DNA from: Blastocatellia bacterium
Lineage (GTDB): Bacteria; Acidobacteriota; Blastocatellia; Chloracidobacteriales; Chloracidobacteriaceae
Reading direction: 5' to 3'
NCBI GenBank assembly: GCA_019695185.1
Contig: JAIBAN010000074.1
Location: forward strand, 1-40,533
DNA: 40,533 nucleotides
The notes under the pieces were generated by a model that was not told where the DNA came from, did no database searches, and was given only the letters and a program-made list of their open reading frames with translations. Shown piece by piece: positions 8,283-17,157 of the stretch (the first letter of the stretch is position 1; each line of letters opens with the position of its first letter). The translations under genes and the position numbers were made by a program.

Positions 8283-9158
8283 ATGACGATTCGCACCGGC
8301 TCCATGTTGCTGCCGCTTTTATGGTTTCTGGCCACCCTGTTTTTGACTTCCGCAACCCTCTCCGCACAAACCTTTCCGGCTGATTTCAGCCATGAATTTA
8401 CCACTGGACGGGAATTCCTTCAGCAAGGTTCTTTTGCCACAGCCAAACAAACTTTTTTACGGATTCTGGACCGCCACCCCAACGCAGTCGCAGTTCTGAA
8501 TGAACTCGGCGTGACGGAACTCTCTTTGCAAAACCCGACCGCCGCCCTGCATTTTTTTGAACAGGCAACCGTCCTGCAACCCGATTTTGCCGAAGCCTGG
8601 TACAACGCCGGACGGGTTCACGAAATGCTGCACCAGCCGGACAAGGCCGAAACCTGTCTGCGGCAGGCAATGCGGCTGCGACCTGATTACGAGCGGGCCG
8701 AACGGGCCTTGGTCGAACTCCTGATTTCCCGACAGCGCCCAACGGAAGCCCTGCCATTGCTGGTCAAACTGGTGCAGAAACAACCCGCCAATGCGGAAAC
8801 CTGCAACTTGCTCGGCTACGTGCAAACCGTACTTGGCCAACATAACCAGGCGATTGCCACTTTGACCCAAGCCATCGCCCTGCGGCCCAATTACGCCCAA
8901 GCCTATAACACGCTGGGAACCGTCTGGTATGCCAAACGGGATTTCAAACGCGCCCTGCAACAGTATCTGAAAGCGGCGGAACTGGACCCTTCACTGGCGG
9001 AAACCCATTACAACCTGGGTATGCTCTATCAAACGCTCAACCGCAAAGCCCAATGGTCAGAAGAATATCGTCTTTTGAAAACCCAAAGTCCCGCCTTGGC
9101 GCAACAACTCTTCCGGGCTTCACACCAGGATTTGATTCTGGCTGCGCCGGGAAACTAG
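8283..9158 (+). CDS. Secreted or periplasmic TPR protein
   Basis: The protein has 291 residues. Residues 1-28 form a signal peptide: MTIRT, a hydrophobic core rich in Leu/Phe, then LSAQTF with a likely cleavage after Ala. The rest is about six to seven tetratricopeptide repeats with canonical spacing, such as NELGVTELSLQNPTAALHFFEQA, AWYNAGRVHEMLHQPDKAETCLRQA, CNLLGYVQTVLGQHNQAI and AYNTLGTVWYAKRDFKRALQQYLKA. TPR proteins of this kind hold partner proteins together; no enzymatic domain is visible. The ATG at 8283, with GGAG nine bases upstream, places the signal peptide at the N-terminus; an upstream TTG at 8181 would bury it. It is divergent from the PD40 regulator and may be its target. A palindromic array starts two bases after the stop codon. 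Confidence 0.85.
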   Translation: MTIRTGSMLLPLLWFLATLFLTSATLSAQTFPADFSHEFTTGREFLQQGSFATAKQTFLRILDRHPNAVAVLNELGVTELSLQNPTAALHFFEQATVLQPDFAEAWYNAGRVHEMLHQPDKAETCLRQAMRLRPDYERAERALVELLISRQRPTEALPLLVKLVQKQPANAETCNLLGYVQTVLGQHNQAIATLTQAIALRPNYAQAYNTLGTVWYAKRDFKRALQQYLKAAELDPSLAETHYNLGMLYQTLNRKAQWSEEYRLLKTQSPALAQQLFRASHQDLILAAPGN

Positions 9159-9160
9159 CA

Positions 9161-9242
9161 GGTTTTGAGTTTTGAGTTTTGAGTTTTGAGAGATTTGAAC
9201 CTTGTTTCCGGTTCAAGTTGGAAAACTCAAAACTCAAAACTG
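9161..9242. repeat. Palindromic GTTTTGA heptamer arrays after the TPR gene
   Basis: 9161-9192 is a run of four GTTTTGA units and 9221-9242 is the reversed run (CTCAAAA). Inside, TTGAACC (9195-9201) and GGTTCAA (9210-9216) form a perfect 7-bp inner stem with an 8-base loop, so the element folds nearly end to end. It sits right after the TPR stop codon and could act as a terminator, although no long T-run follows at once. From 9243 to 9496 I see no gene or clear signal beyond the start of the histidine kinase gene. Confidence 0.9.
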
Positions 9243-9496
9243 TTTTTCCCACTCGAAGCCCAAAAACCAAATTTTTTCCTTTTCCCCTGCCGAATTGTTT
9301 TAATTTACAGACAAGATTGCGTATCATGCCCGCCAATGCCGCAAAACGGTTGTTCACGCCAGCCGTTCGGCGTTCTGTCGCATTTGGCCCTCATAGACAG
9401 TTGATTCCATTTTTTGTAAAGAGGACCGCCACACTGAACCAAATGTATTGATGAAAAGGCTGACCGGGCTTGGCCTCACACCGTCACGGATACTTC

Positions 9497-12400
9497 ATGC
9501 GAAACAAATCTTTGTTCCTCGCAGTGTTGATGTGTTTTCTGACTTTGGGAAAGGTCTGGTGTGAAACGGGAAAACCCCTTCCTCCACCCGCTCCCGCTGC
9601 CACTTCTGCCCAGTCAGTTCCGGACCAGTCAGTCCCCCAAGGGCGTTATGCCTTCAATCTTTTTACCGACCGTGACGGATTGCCTCAGAATTCAATCATG
9701 GCCCTCACCTTTGACCGGCAGGGCTATCTCTGGGTGGGCACTCAGGACGGAGCCGCCTTTTATAATGGACGAAAATGGACCGTCATCCAGTTTCCCAACC
9801 GCACCACTTCCAACTTTGTCCGCGCCATCTGCGCCAGTGCCGACGGCAGTTTGTGGTTTGGCAGTGTGGATGGCGGTCTGTTCCGGCTGAAAGACAGCCA
9901 ATGGACGGTCATTGACCAGGCCGCCGGACTTCCGGGCAACACCATTTGGAGCATTTTGGAGGAAACCGGAACCGCTGCCGGCCAACTGGTTCTCTGGGTG
10001 GGAACCTCCGGTGGTCTGGTGCGGCTGGAATTCAATCCACACACAACCACTCCAGCCATCCGCACCTTTACCACCGCCACCGGACTGCCGCATAACCGGA
10101 TTACCACCTGCCTGGAAACCCGCTCGACAGTTGACGGCCATTGTCTGTGGGTGGGAACCCTTGAAGGACTGGCCCGGTTCAAACTGGACGCCGACCTGCA
10201 ACCTGTGCCGCTCACCAATGTGAATGCGGGACTTCCCTCCAAACGGGTGATGAGCCTTTTGGCTGTGCCTGAAAATAAGGAGGGAACAACTCTTTGGGTC
10301 GGAACCGCAGGGGGGCTGGCACGGTGGAAGCATCAGGAAGTGACCACCGTCACCGGCGGGCCGCCCGGCCTGAACACCGCTGTCCGGACCCTGGCCACCA
10401 CCCCTGGAAAAAATGGGGCTCCCATCATTTGGGCCGGGACGGATGAAGGGCTGGGCCGGTTTGAGCAGGGTGCCTGGACGTTTCTGACCACCCGGAGCGG
10501 GCTGCCCAACAACCGGATTCTGAGCCTGCTGGTGTCGGACACTCCGACGCATACGCTGTGGGTTGGCACCATCGGAGGGCTGGCCCGATTTGAATCAGCC
10601 ACCTGGAAGGTCTTTGACACCAGTGTCGGATTGCCCAGCAATCTGGTGCTGAGTATTGCCGAAACCACCACACCGGAATCAGTTATCTGGATTGGCACGC
10701 AGAACGGGCTGGTGCAGGTGACCGCCGGACAGACCCGTGTCTTTGATTCCCAAACCGGGCTGCCCAACCATGTGATTTCCTGTCTGCTGGGAACACGTTC
10801 CGAAACCGGAACCACCCGGCTGTGGGCCGGGACCTTTGGCGGACTGGTCTGCTATGAAAACGGGCAATGGCGCACCTTTACCAAAACCACCGGGCTGCCG
10901 GGCAATGAGATCTCCTGCCTGTTGGCGACACAGGATGCAACCGGGAAACCGGTGCTCTGGGTTGGCACCACGCAAGGGGTGGGGCGGTTGGCGGAAAATA
11001 CCTGGACCGTGTTTGATACCCGCCACGGCTTGCCCCTGAATCTGGTCAATTGTTTGTTTGAAAGTGTTGGAATCAATGGCGAACGGACCCTTTGGGTGGG
11101 AACTTCGGGCGGGTTGGCGGCCCTGTCGCTTACTTCCACTCCCCCACAGGTGCGGGTGTTTACCACGGAACAGGGTTTGCCGAATAATGTCATCAATACG
11201 GTGACGGCCTCTGCCGGAAGCAATGGCCGCACTCGGCTCTGGGTCGGGAGTTATGGCGGCCTTTCCTGGTGCGACCTGGACCCGACCGGGCAGCTTCCGG
11301 TGATTCCAACCTGGACCACCTTTACCGAAAACTCGTCCCCGGCACTGCCCAACAAAGTGGTTTATCAACTCCGGCAGGACCAGGCCCACCGGCTCTATGC
11401 CTTTACCAACAAAGGGATTGCCCGCCTGACTTCCCAAGCAGGGGAAACCGGCGGCACCTATCAGATTTCCATTTTTTCAGCCGCCGACGGCCTGCCCAGC
11501 AACGAATGCAACAACGGTGCGGCCTTTACCGACAGTCGCGGGCATATCTGGGTTGGGACCGTGGCCGGGGCTGCCGTTTATGACCCAACCGCCGAAATTG
11601 ACGACACCACTCCCAAACCGTTGCGGCTTGAACAGAGTCTGGTGCTGCCGGCCAACAGCACGCTCCGGGCCGGTACCAGCCTGCTTCATTTTGAAAACCA
11701 CGTCCTGTTTGAATATGCCCTGCTCAGTTACTTTCGGGAAGGCGACATTCGCTATCAAACCCAACTGGTCGGCTTTGACGACAAACCCGGCGAATGGACC
11801 ACGGATTTCAAAAAGGAATACACGAATTTACCGGCTGGAACCTATCAGTTTCAGGTCTGGGGACGCGACCACCGGGGCAATGTTTCAGGACCGGAAACGC
11901 TCTCGTTTGTCATCCGTCCGGCCCCCTGGCGGACCTGGTGGTTTTATCTTTTTGCCGCCGGTGCCGGGTCGGGCTTTCTCTTTTTGATCTATTCATGGCG
12001 CTTGCAGGTTCATAAACGGCGGCAGTACCAGCGGATTGAAAGCCTGCGGCGACTGCTGGAAAGCATCCGGGTCATCAATTCCCAATTGGAACTGGCGATT
12101 GTGCTGCAAAATATCGCCGAAGAAGGGGCCCGTCTGGTTAAAGGCGAACCCGGCGGAATTGGGATTCTGGAAGGCGACCAGGTGGTTTTCCGCCGCCTCT
12201 GGATGCGAGACCACTGGGAAGACACCCCGCTGGTTTTCAGACTCGGCGAAGGCGTGGCCGGCAAAGTGGCGGCCACGGCCCAGCCCTTGATTGTGAATGA
12301 CCCGCTCCAATCACCCGAAATCGCTTATCCGGGAATGCTCAAAAAGCATTTTGTGCATGGAATGATGGATGTCCCGATTATCACCCGCACCGGCAAGGTA

Positions 12401-13396
12401 GTCGGCGTGTTGGATGTACGGCGTCCGAAAGATCGTCCCCCGTTTACGATTTATGACTGCAAACTGACCGAATCACTGGCCCATCAGGCGGCAATCGCCA
12501 TTGAGAACGCCGGGCTTTACGGCGAACTGGAGGAAAAAAACCTGCTGGTGGTCGAATCCATGCGCGAACTGGAGCGCCTCTATCAACAGGAACGCGAGGT
12601 GACCCAGACCCTGCACGAACTCAATCAGATGAAAACCAGCTTTATGATGGTCACGGCACATGAAATGCGCACGCCGCTCACAGTCCTGCGCGGCTATATC
12701 GAAGCCATCTGCGGCGGGTTGCTCGGACCGTTGCCGGATGGAATTACGCCGCCGCTGGCCGCCTGCAACCGCATGATTGAACGGTTGACCAAAAGCGTGG
12801 AGGCAATTCAGGAAATGCTGCGCATCCACGAAGGCCAAATCAACCTCAAACCCGAAATGATTGATTTCTGCGCCCTTTTGCGCGAAGTTGCGGAGGAACT
12901 CACCCCGTTTATCCGGCAACGCCGGCAGCAGCTTGTCTGGGAAACACCGGAAACCGTGCGAATTGTGGCGGACAGTGAAAAAATCCGGCTGGTTCTGGTA
13001 AATCTGATTCAAAATGCCGTCAAATTCACCTACGATGAGGGCGAAATCCGCATTGCCGTCACCACCGACCAGAAAACCGCCCGCCTGACCGTTACAGATT
13101 CCGGCATTGGCATCGTGCCGTCGGAAATTGAACGCATTTTTGAGAAATTCTATACCACTTCGGATGCTTCGACGCATCAATCCGGCCAATTTGAGTTTGC
13201 TTCGCGGGGAACGGGCTTGGGGCTGGCGATTGCCAAAAGCTATATTGAACTGCATGGCGGGAAAATCTGGGCCGAATCAGACGGCGCAGGGCATGGCAGT
13301 ACCTTTCAGGTGGTGTTGCCCCTGGCGGAACCGCTTGTGAATGTCCACGCTGAGCTGATGACGGAATCCCACACCGGAGGTTTCGAAAAACCGTGA
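9497..13396 (+). CDS. Hybrid propeller sensor histidine kinase (Reg_prop-Y_Y_Y-GAF-HisKA-HATPase)
   Basis: The protein has 1299 residues. It has an N-terminal signal/anchor (MRNKSLFLAVLMCFLTLG), then about 14 Reg_prop blades with LWVGT(x)GGLARF-type motifs, consistent with two seven-bladed propellers. A Y_Y_Y domain follows (about 735-812), then a transmembrane helix (815-837), a cytoplasmic GAF domain (about 860-1012), a short coiled coil, HisKA with the H-box AHEMRTPLTVLRGY (His1055), and HATPase_c with N-box NLIQNAVKF, G1 DSGIGI and G2 RGTGLGLAIA. All catalytic motifs are intact. There is no receiver or DNA-binding domain. The ATG at 9497 is chosen over a TTG at 9470 because it starts the signal sequence; its ribosome binding site is weak. 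The gene overlaps the next kinase by four bases. The periplasmic ligand and response regulator are unknown. Confidence 0.92.
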   Translation: MRNKSLFLAVLMCFLTLGKVWCETGKPLPPPAPAATSAQSVPDQSVPQGRYAFNLFTDRDGLPQNSIMALTFDRQGYLWVGTQDGAAFYNGRKWTVIQFPNRTTSNFVRAICASADGSLWFGSVDGGLFRLKDSQWTVIDQAAGLPGNTIWSILEETGTAAGQLVLWVGTSGGLVRLEFNPHTTTPAIRTFTTATGLPHNRITTCLETRSTVDGHCLWVGTLEGLARFKLDADLQPVPLTNVNAGLPSKRVMSLLAVPENKEGTTLWVGTAGGLARWKHQEVTTVTGGPPGLNTAVRTLATTPGKNGAPIIWAGTDEGLGRFEQGAWTFLTTRSGLPNNRILSLLVSDTPTHTLWVGTIGGLARFESATWKVFDTSVGLPSNLVLSIAETTTPESVIWIGTQNGLVQVTAGQTRVFDSQTGLPNHVISCLLGTRSETGTTRLWAGTFGGLVCYENGQWRTFTKTTGLPGNEISCLLATQDATGKPVLWVGTTQGVGRLAENTWTVFDTRHGLPLNLVNCLFESVGINGERTLWVGTSGGLAALSLTSTPPQVRVFTTEQGLPNNVINTVTASAGSNGRTRLWVGSYGGLSWCDLDPTGQLPVIPTWTTFTENSSPALPNKVVYQLRQDQAHRLYAFTNKGIARLTSQAGETGGTYQISIFSAADGLPSNECNNGAAFTDSRGHIWVGTVAGAAVYDPTAEIDDTTPKPLRLEQSLVLPANSTLRAGTSLLHFENHVLFEYALLSYFREGDIRYQTQLVGFDDKPGEWTTDFKKEYTNLPAGTYQFQVWGRDHRGNVSGPETLSFVIRPAPWRTWWFYLFAAGAGSGFLFLIYSWRLQVHKRRQYQRIESLRRLLESIRVINSQLELAIVLQNIAEEGARLVKGEPGGIGILEGDQVVFRRLWMRDHWEDTPLVFRLGEGVAGKVAATAQPLIVNDPLQSPEIAYPGMLKKHFVHGMMDVPIITRTGKVVGVLDVRRPKDRPPFTIYDCKLTESLAHQAAIAIENAGLYGELEEKNLLVVESMRELERLYQQEREVTQTLHELNQMKTSFMMVTAHEMRTPLTVLRGYIEAICGGLLGPLPDGITPPLAACNRMIERLTKSVEAIQEMLRIHEGQINLKPEMIDFCALLREVAEELTPFIRQRRQQLVWETPETVRIVADSEKIRLVLVNLIQNAVKFTYDEGEIRIAVTTDQKTARLTVTDSGIGIVPSEIERIFEKFYTTSDASTHQSGQFEFASRGTGLGLAIAKSYIELHGGKIWAESDGAGHGSTFQVVLPLAEPLVNVHAELMTESHTGGFEKP

Positions 13397-16300
13397 ACCA
13401 TTTGCACCTTTTCCATCCAACCTGGAGGTCCTTTTGGTTCGGCTGGCTGGGAACCCTGGCTTGTCTTTTGTGCGGGCTGGTTCCGGCTTCCGCCCAGGTC
13501 TATCGGTTTACCACCTATAATGTCAGCTCAGGGTTGCCGCACAATTCGGTGTACTGTCTCTTTCAGGACCATCACGGGTTTATGTGGTTTGGCACGGAAT
13601 TCGGGGCCTGCCGCTACGACGGGGTGAATTATGTCACCTTTGGTCTGGCACAGGGCCTGCCCGATTCGGTGGTGCGCACCATCACCGAAGACCAGCAGGG
13701 AAACCTGTGGATTGGAACCGAAGGCGGCGTCACCCGCTTTGACGGAACGAAATGGACCACCTTTACCACCCGTGAAGGGCTGCCCCACAATGAGACCTAC
13801 TCGATTTTATGTGGCCGCAACGGCCTCCTCTGGCTGGGCACCAGCAACGGCCTGAGCCGCTATGACGGAAAAACCTTTACCAATTTCGGAGTTGAACACG
13901 GTGCCCCCAAAGGAAAAATCTGGACCATTGCCGAAGACACCAACGGTTCCATCTGGATTGGCTTGCGGGGCGGCGGACTGGCCAAATTTGACGGTGAAAA
14001 GTTTCTGACCTACGGACGGCCCCAGGGCCTGCCGGACGAAACCATTTACGGATTGCAGGCGGACCCGCAGGGCGGACTCTGGATTGCCACCAACAGCGGG
14101 CTTTGTTTTTACGACGGGGCTCAGTTTCGCACCTACGGGCGGGCGCACGGACTGACAATTGAAATGACTGGCGGCGTCGTACTGGACCGCCTGCACCGGG
14201 TCTGGGTGACGACCTTTGGCGGCGGACTGGCCCGGCTGGAAAATGAACATTTCACGGTTTTCAACCGGACGAACGGCCTGCCGGACAATTATTTAACCGG
14301 ACTGGTCCTGGATTATGAAGGCAACATCTGGTGTGCCACCCGGTCAAGCGGAGTCTTTCGTTTCAGCAACGAACAGTTTTCCAGTTATACGGCCACCAGC
14401 GGGCTGACGGAAGGGCGTGTCACCGGTTTGCAGGAAGCGGCTGACCGCACATTGTGGTGTACTTCGGTCAATGGCGGTCTGACCACACTGGACCCACAGG
14501 GAAAAGTTCATAAATTCGGACCGGCTGAAGGCATGACCGACGAAGCCTTGTGGAGCCTCCGGATTGACAGCCGGGGCCGGGTCTGGGTGGGAGGCTATAA
14601 TCATGTCTACTGCCTGGAAAACGGCAAAGTCCAACGCACCCTCACCCGCGAGCAAATCGGCGCGACTGAACGCATTACCTCCATTTTTGAAGACCGGCAG
14701 GGAAATATCTGGTTTGGTTCCTATCCCACCACCAGCAATGGGGTGATTCGGTTTGACGGCACGCAGTTCACCCGCTTTTCCACCGAACAGGGCCTCGGAA
14801 ACAACTCGGTTTCCGGTTATGCCTACGACCATCAGGGTAATTTGGTGCTCTGCACCGAAAATGGAGTGGCTCGCTTTGACGGCGAACGGTTTCAAGTCAT
14901 CAGTGAACAGCAGGGACTGCCCACCCGGCGGGTCAATTGTGCCTACAAGGATGAAACCAGCGTCATGTGGATTGGCACCGCCAACGGCCTGTGCCGGATG
15001 GATGGAACCGCCACCCGCACCTTTACCACGGAAGACGGCCTCATCAGCAACAGCATCCGGACCATTATCAAATACAACGGCATGCTCTGGATTGGCACGG
15101 CACGGGGCATTTCGGTCTATGACGGGCAGCATTTCCGCAATTACACCACCCGTGACGGCCTCATCAGTGAAGACATTTGTTTCGGGATGAGCCTCAAACG
15201 ACAGGACGGAAGTCTGTGGTTTGGGACCAACGAAGGTGTGGTGCGCTATCAAACCGTTCCGGAAATCAGTCTGCCGGTCCCGCCCCGCTTATGGATGCAC
15301 ACCATCCGGGTACAGGAACGCACGGTTGACCTGGTACCCGGCGCAACCGGGGTACGGCTCCCTTCCGGCGCACTCCAGTATGATGAAAACAGTCTGACGT
15401 TTGAGTATGCAGCGCTTTCATTTCGGGATGAAGCTCAGGTCCGCTACCGGTACCTGCTGGATGGCTTTGATTCCTCCTGGTCGGCTCCAACAGCATCCCG
15501 CTCGGCCCGCTTTACCAACCTGCCGCCAGGAGATTATCGGTTTTTGGTCAAGGCTGCTTCCACTTCCGACCTTTGGAGCGAACCACTGGCCACCGTGTTG
15601 ACCATCCGCCCGCCTTTTTGGCAAACCACCTGGTTTCGGCTACTGGCAATTTTGGCCACACTCGGCACCGGGGGCAGTCTCTATGCCTGGCATATCCGCA
15701 CGCTGAAAGCCAAACAGCAGGAAAAACTGGCCCGTTACAAGGAAATCCAGGAACAGCGGCTGGCCAGCCTGCGCGAACTGCTGGAAAGCATCCGGATTAT
15801 CAATTCCCAACTGGACCTGACCACCGTTTTGCAAAATATCGTCGAGGAAAGCGCCCATCTGGTCGGGAGCAAACCCAGCGGCATTGGGATTGTCGAAGGG
15901 CAACAGGTGGCCTTCCGCCGAAGCTGGGTTGAAGGTGACTGGAAGGACCTGAGCCTGACCTTTCACATGGGGCATGGCGTGGCCGGAACCGTCGCGGCCA
16001 CCGGCCAGCCGGTGATTGTCAACGATACCCAGCAATCGGAACTGATTGCCCGCCCGGACCTGACCAAAAAATACGGCATGGACCGTCTGCTGGGCATTCC
16101 CATCGTCACCCGAACCGGCAAAGTGGTGGGCGTGATTACCGTTTTCCGAGGGGCGGACGAACCGGAATTCACCCAGGCAGATTGCCGGGTTGTCGAATCC
16201 CTGGCCAGCCAGGCCGCTGTAGCAATGGAAAATGCCGGCCTGTATGGCGAACTGAATGAGAAAAATGCGGAACTGGAAGAGAAAAACCTGGAACTGGAAG

Positions 16301-17151
16301 AAAAGAACCTGGTTATCAGCGAATCCATGAAAGAACTGGAAAAGCTCTATCGGAACGAGCGCGAGGTGACCCAAAGACTCCAGGAACTCAACCACATGAA
16401 AACCAATTTTCTGGTGGTCACCTCGCATGAAATGCGCACGCCGCTGACAGTGCTCAAGGGTTATACGGAATCACTGGTGGAGGAATTCCTGGGACCGCTG
16501 ACCACCTTGCAAAAACAGTCTCTCAACACCTGTCACCGGATGATTGACCGCATGGTGCTCAGTTTTGAAAACATTCTGGAAATGCTGAAAATCAATGAAG
16601 GGCGGACCTTTCTCAATCTGGCCGCGATGGACCCGTGCCAGTTGATTCGGACCATCATTGACGACTTTGGCCCGTTTCTGGAAAAACGACGACAGCACAT
16701 TGTCTTTGAAGGACCTGCCGGAATCTCTCTGATTGCCGACCAGAACAAACTGCATCTGGCGTTGACAAACGTGATTCAGAACGCCATTAAGTTCACCCAC
16801 GACGACGGCGAAATCCGAGTGACCGTCCGCAAACTGGAAGAAACCATTGAAATCCAGGTCAAAGACCCCGGTATCGGTATCGAAGCCAAGGAAATTGACA
16901 AAATCTTTGACCCGTTTTACACCCACCACGACCCTTCCACCCATAAATCCGGTCAGTTTGAATTTGCCACCCGTGGCACTGGACTCGGCCTCGCCATCGC
17001 CCACAGTTATGTGTTGGCCCATAACGGAAAAATCTGGGCCGAGTCGGAAGGACAGGGAAAAGGAAGCTGTTTTCGGATGGTGCTGCCTCTGGTTCCGGTC
17101 AAAATGGAACCATCCGCACCGCCGGTCGGCAATGCGAAAGGGACGGAGTAA
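13393..17151 (+). CDS. Second propeller sensor histidine kinase, paralogue of the upstream gene
   Basis: The protein has 1252 residues. The GTG start at 13393 overlaps the TGA stop of the preceding kinase (GTGA), so translation is probably coupled. Layout: signal segment ending near VPASAQ, about 14 Reg_prop blades (LWIGT(x)GGVTRF type, often followed by FDG/YDG and FTT(x)GLP), Y_Y_Y domain, transmembrane helix (about 747-767), GAF (about 800-960), a coiled coil with repeated EEKNLELEEKN, HisKA with SHEMRTPLTVLKGY (His1012), and HATPase_c with NVIQNAIKF, DPGIGI and RGTGLGLAIA. The cytoplasmic halves of the two kinases are close to each other in sequence while the sensor halves differ, which suggests a duplication followed by divergence of sensing. 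No response regulator gene lies nearby. It ends six bases from the end of convergent lysK. Confidence 0.92.
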   Translation: MNHLHLFHPTWRSFWFGWLGTLACLLCGLVPASAQVYRFTTYNVSSGLPHNSVYCLFQDHHGFMWFGTEFGACRYDGVNYVTFGLAQGLPDSVVRTITEDQQGNLWIGTEGGVTRFDGTKWTTFTTREGLPHNETYSILCGRNGLLWLGTSNGLSRYDGKTFTNFGVEHGAPKGKIWTIAEDTNGSIWIGLRGGGLAKFDGEKFLTYGRPQGLPDETIYGLQADPQGGLWIATNSGLCFYDGAQFRTYGRAHGLTIEMTGGVVLDRLHRVWVTTFGGGLARLENEHFTVFNRTNGLPDNYLTGLVLDYEGNIWCATRSSGVFRFSNEQFSSYTATSGLTEGRVTGLQEAADRTLWCTSVNGGLTTLDPQGKVHKFGPAEGMTDEALWSLRIDSRGRVWVGGYNHVYCLENGKVQRTLTREQIGATERITSIFEDRQGNIWFGSYPTTSNGVIRFDGTQFTRFSTEQGLGNNSVSGYAYDHQGNLVLCTENGVARFDGERFQVISEQQGLPTRRVNCAYKDETSVMWIGTANGLCRMDGTATRTFTTEDGLISNSIRTIIKYNGMLWIGTARGISVYDGQHFRNYTTRDGLISEDICFGMSLKRQDGSLWFGTNEGVVRYQTVPEISLPVPPRLWMHTIRVQERTVDLVPGATGVRLPSGALQYDENSLTFEYAALSFRDEAQVRYRYLLDGFDSSWSAPTASRSARFTNLPPGDYRFLVKAASTSDLWSEPLATVLTIRPPFWQTTWFRLLAILATLGTGGSLYAWHIRTLKAKQQEKLARYKEIQEQRLASLRELLESIRIINSQLDLTTVLQNIVEESAHLVGSKPSGIGIVEGQQVAFRRSWVEGDWKDLSLTFHMGHGVAGTVAATGQPVIVNDTQQSELIARPDLTKKYGMDRLLGIPIVTRTGKVVGVITVFRGADEPEFTQADCRVVESLASQAAVAMENAGLYGELNEKNAELEEKNLELEEKNLVISESMKELEKLYRNEREVTQRLQELNHMKTNFLVVTSHEMRTPLTVLKGYTESLVEEFLGPLTTLQKQSLNTCHRMIDRMVLSFENILEMLKINEGRTFLNLAAMDPCQLIRTIIDDFGPFLEKRRQHIVFEGPAGISLIADQNKLHLALTNVIQNAIKFTHDDGEIRVTVRKLEETIEIQVKDPGIGIEAKEIDKIFDPFYTHHDPSTHKSGQFEFATRGTGLGLAIAHSYVLAHNGKIWAESEGQGKGSCFRMVLPLVPVKMEPSAPPVGNAKGTE

Positions 17152-17157
17152 CACCTC

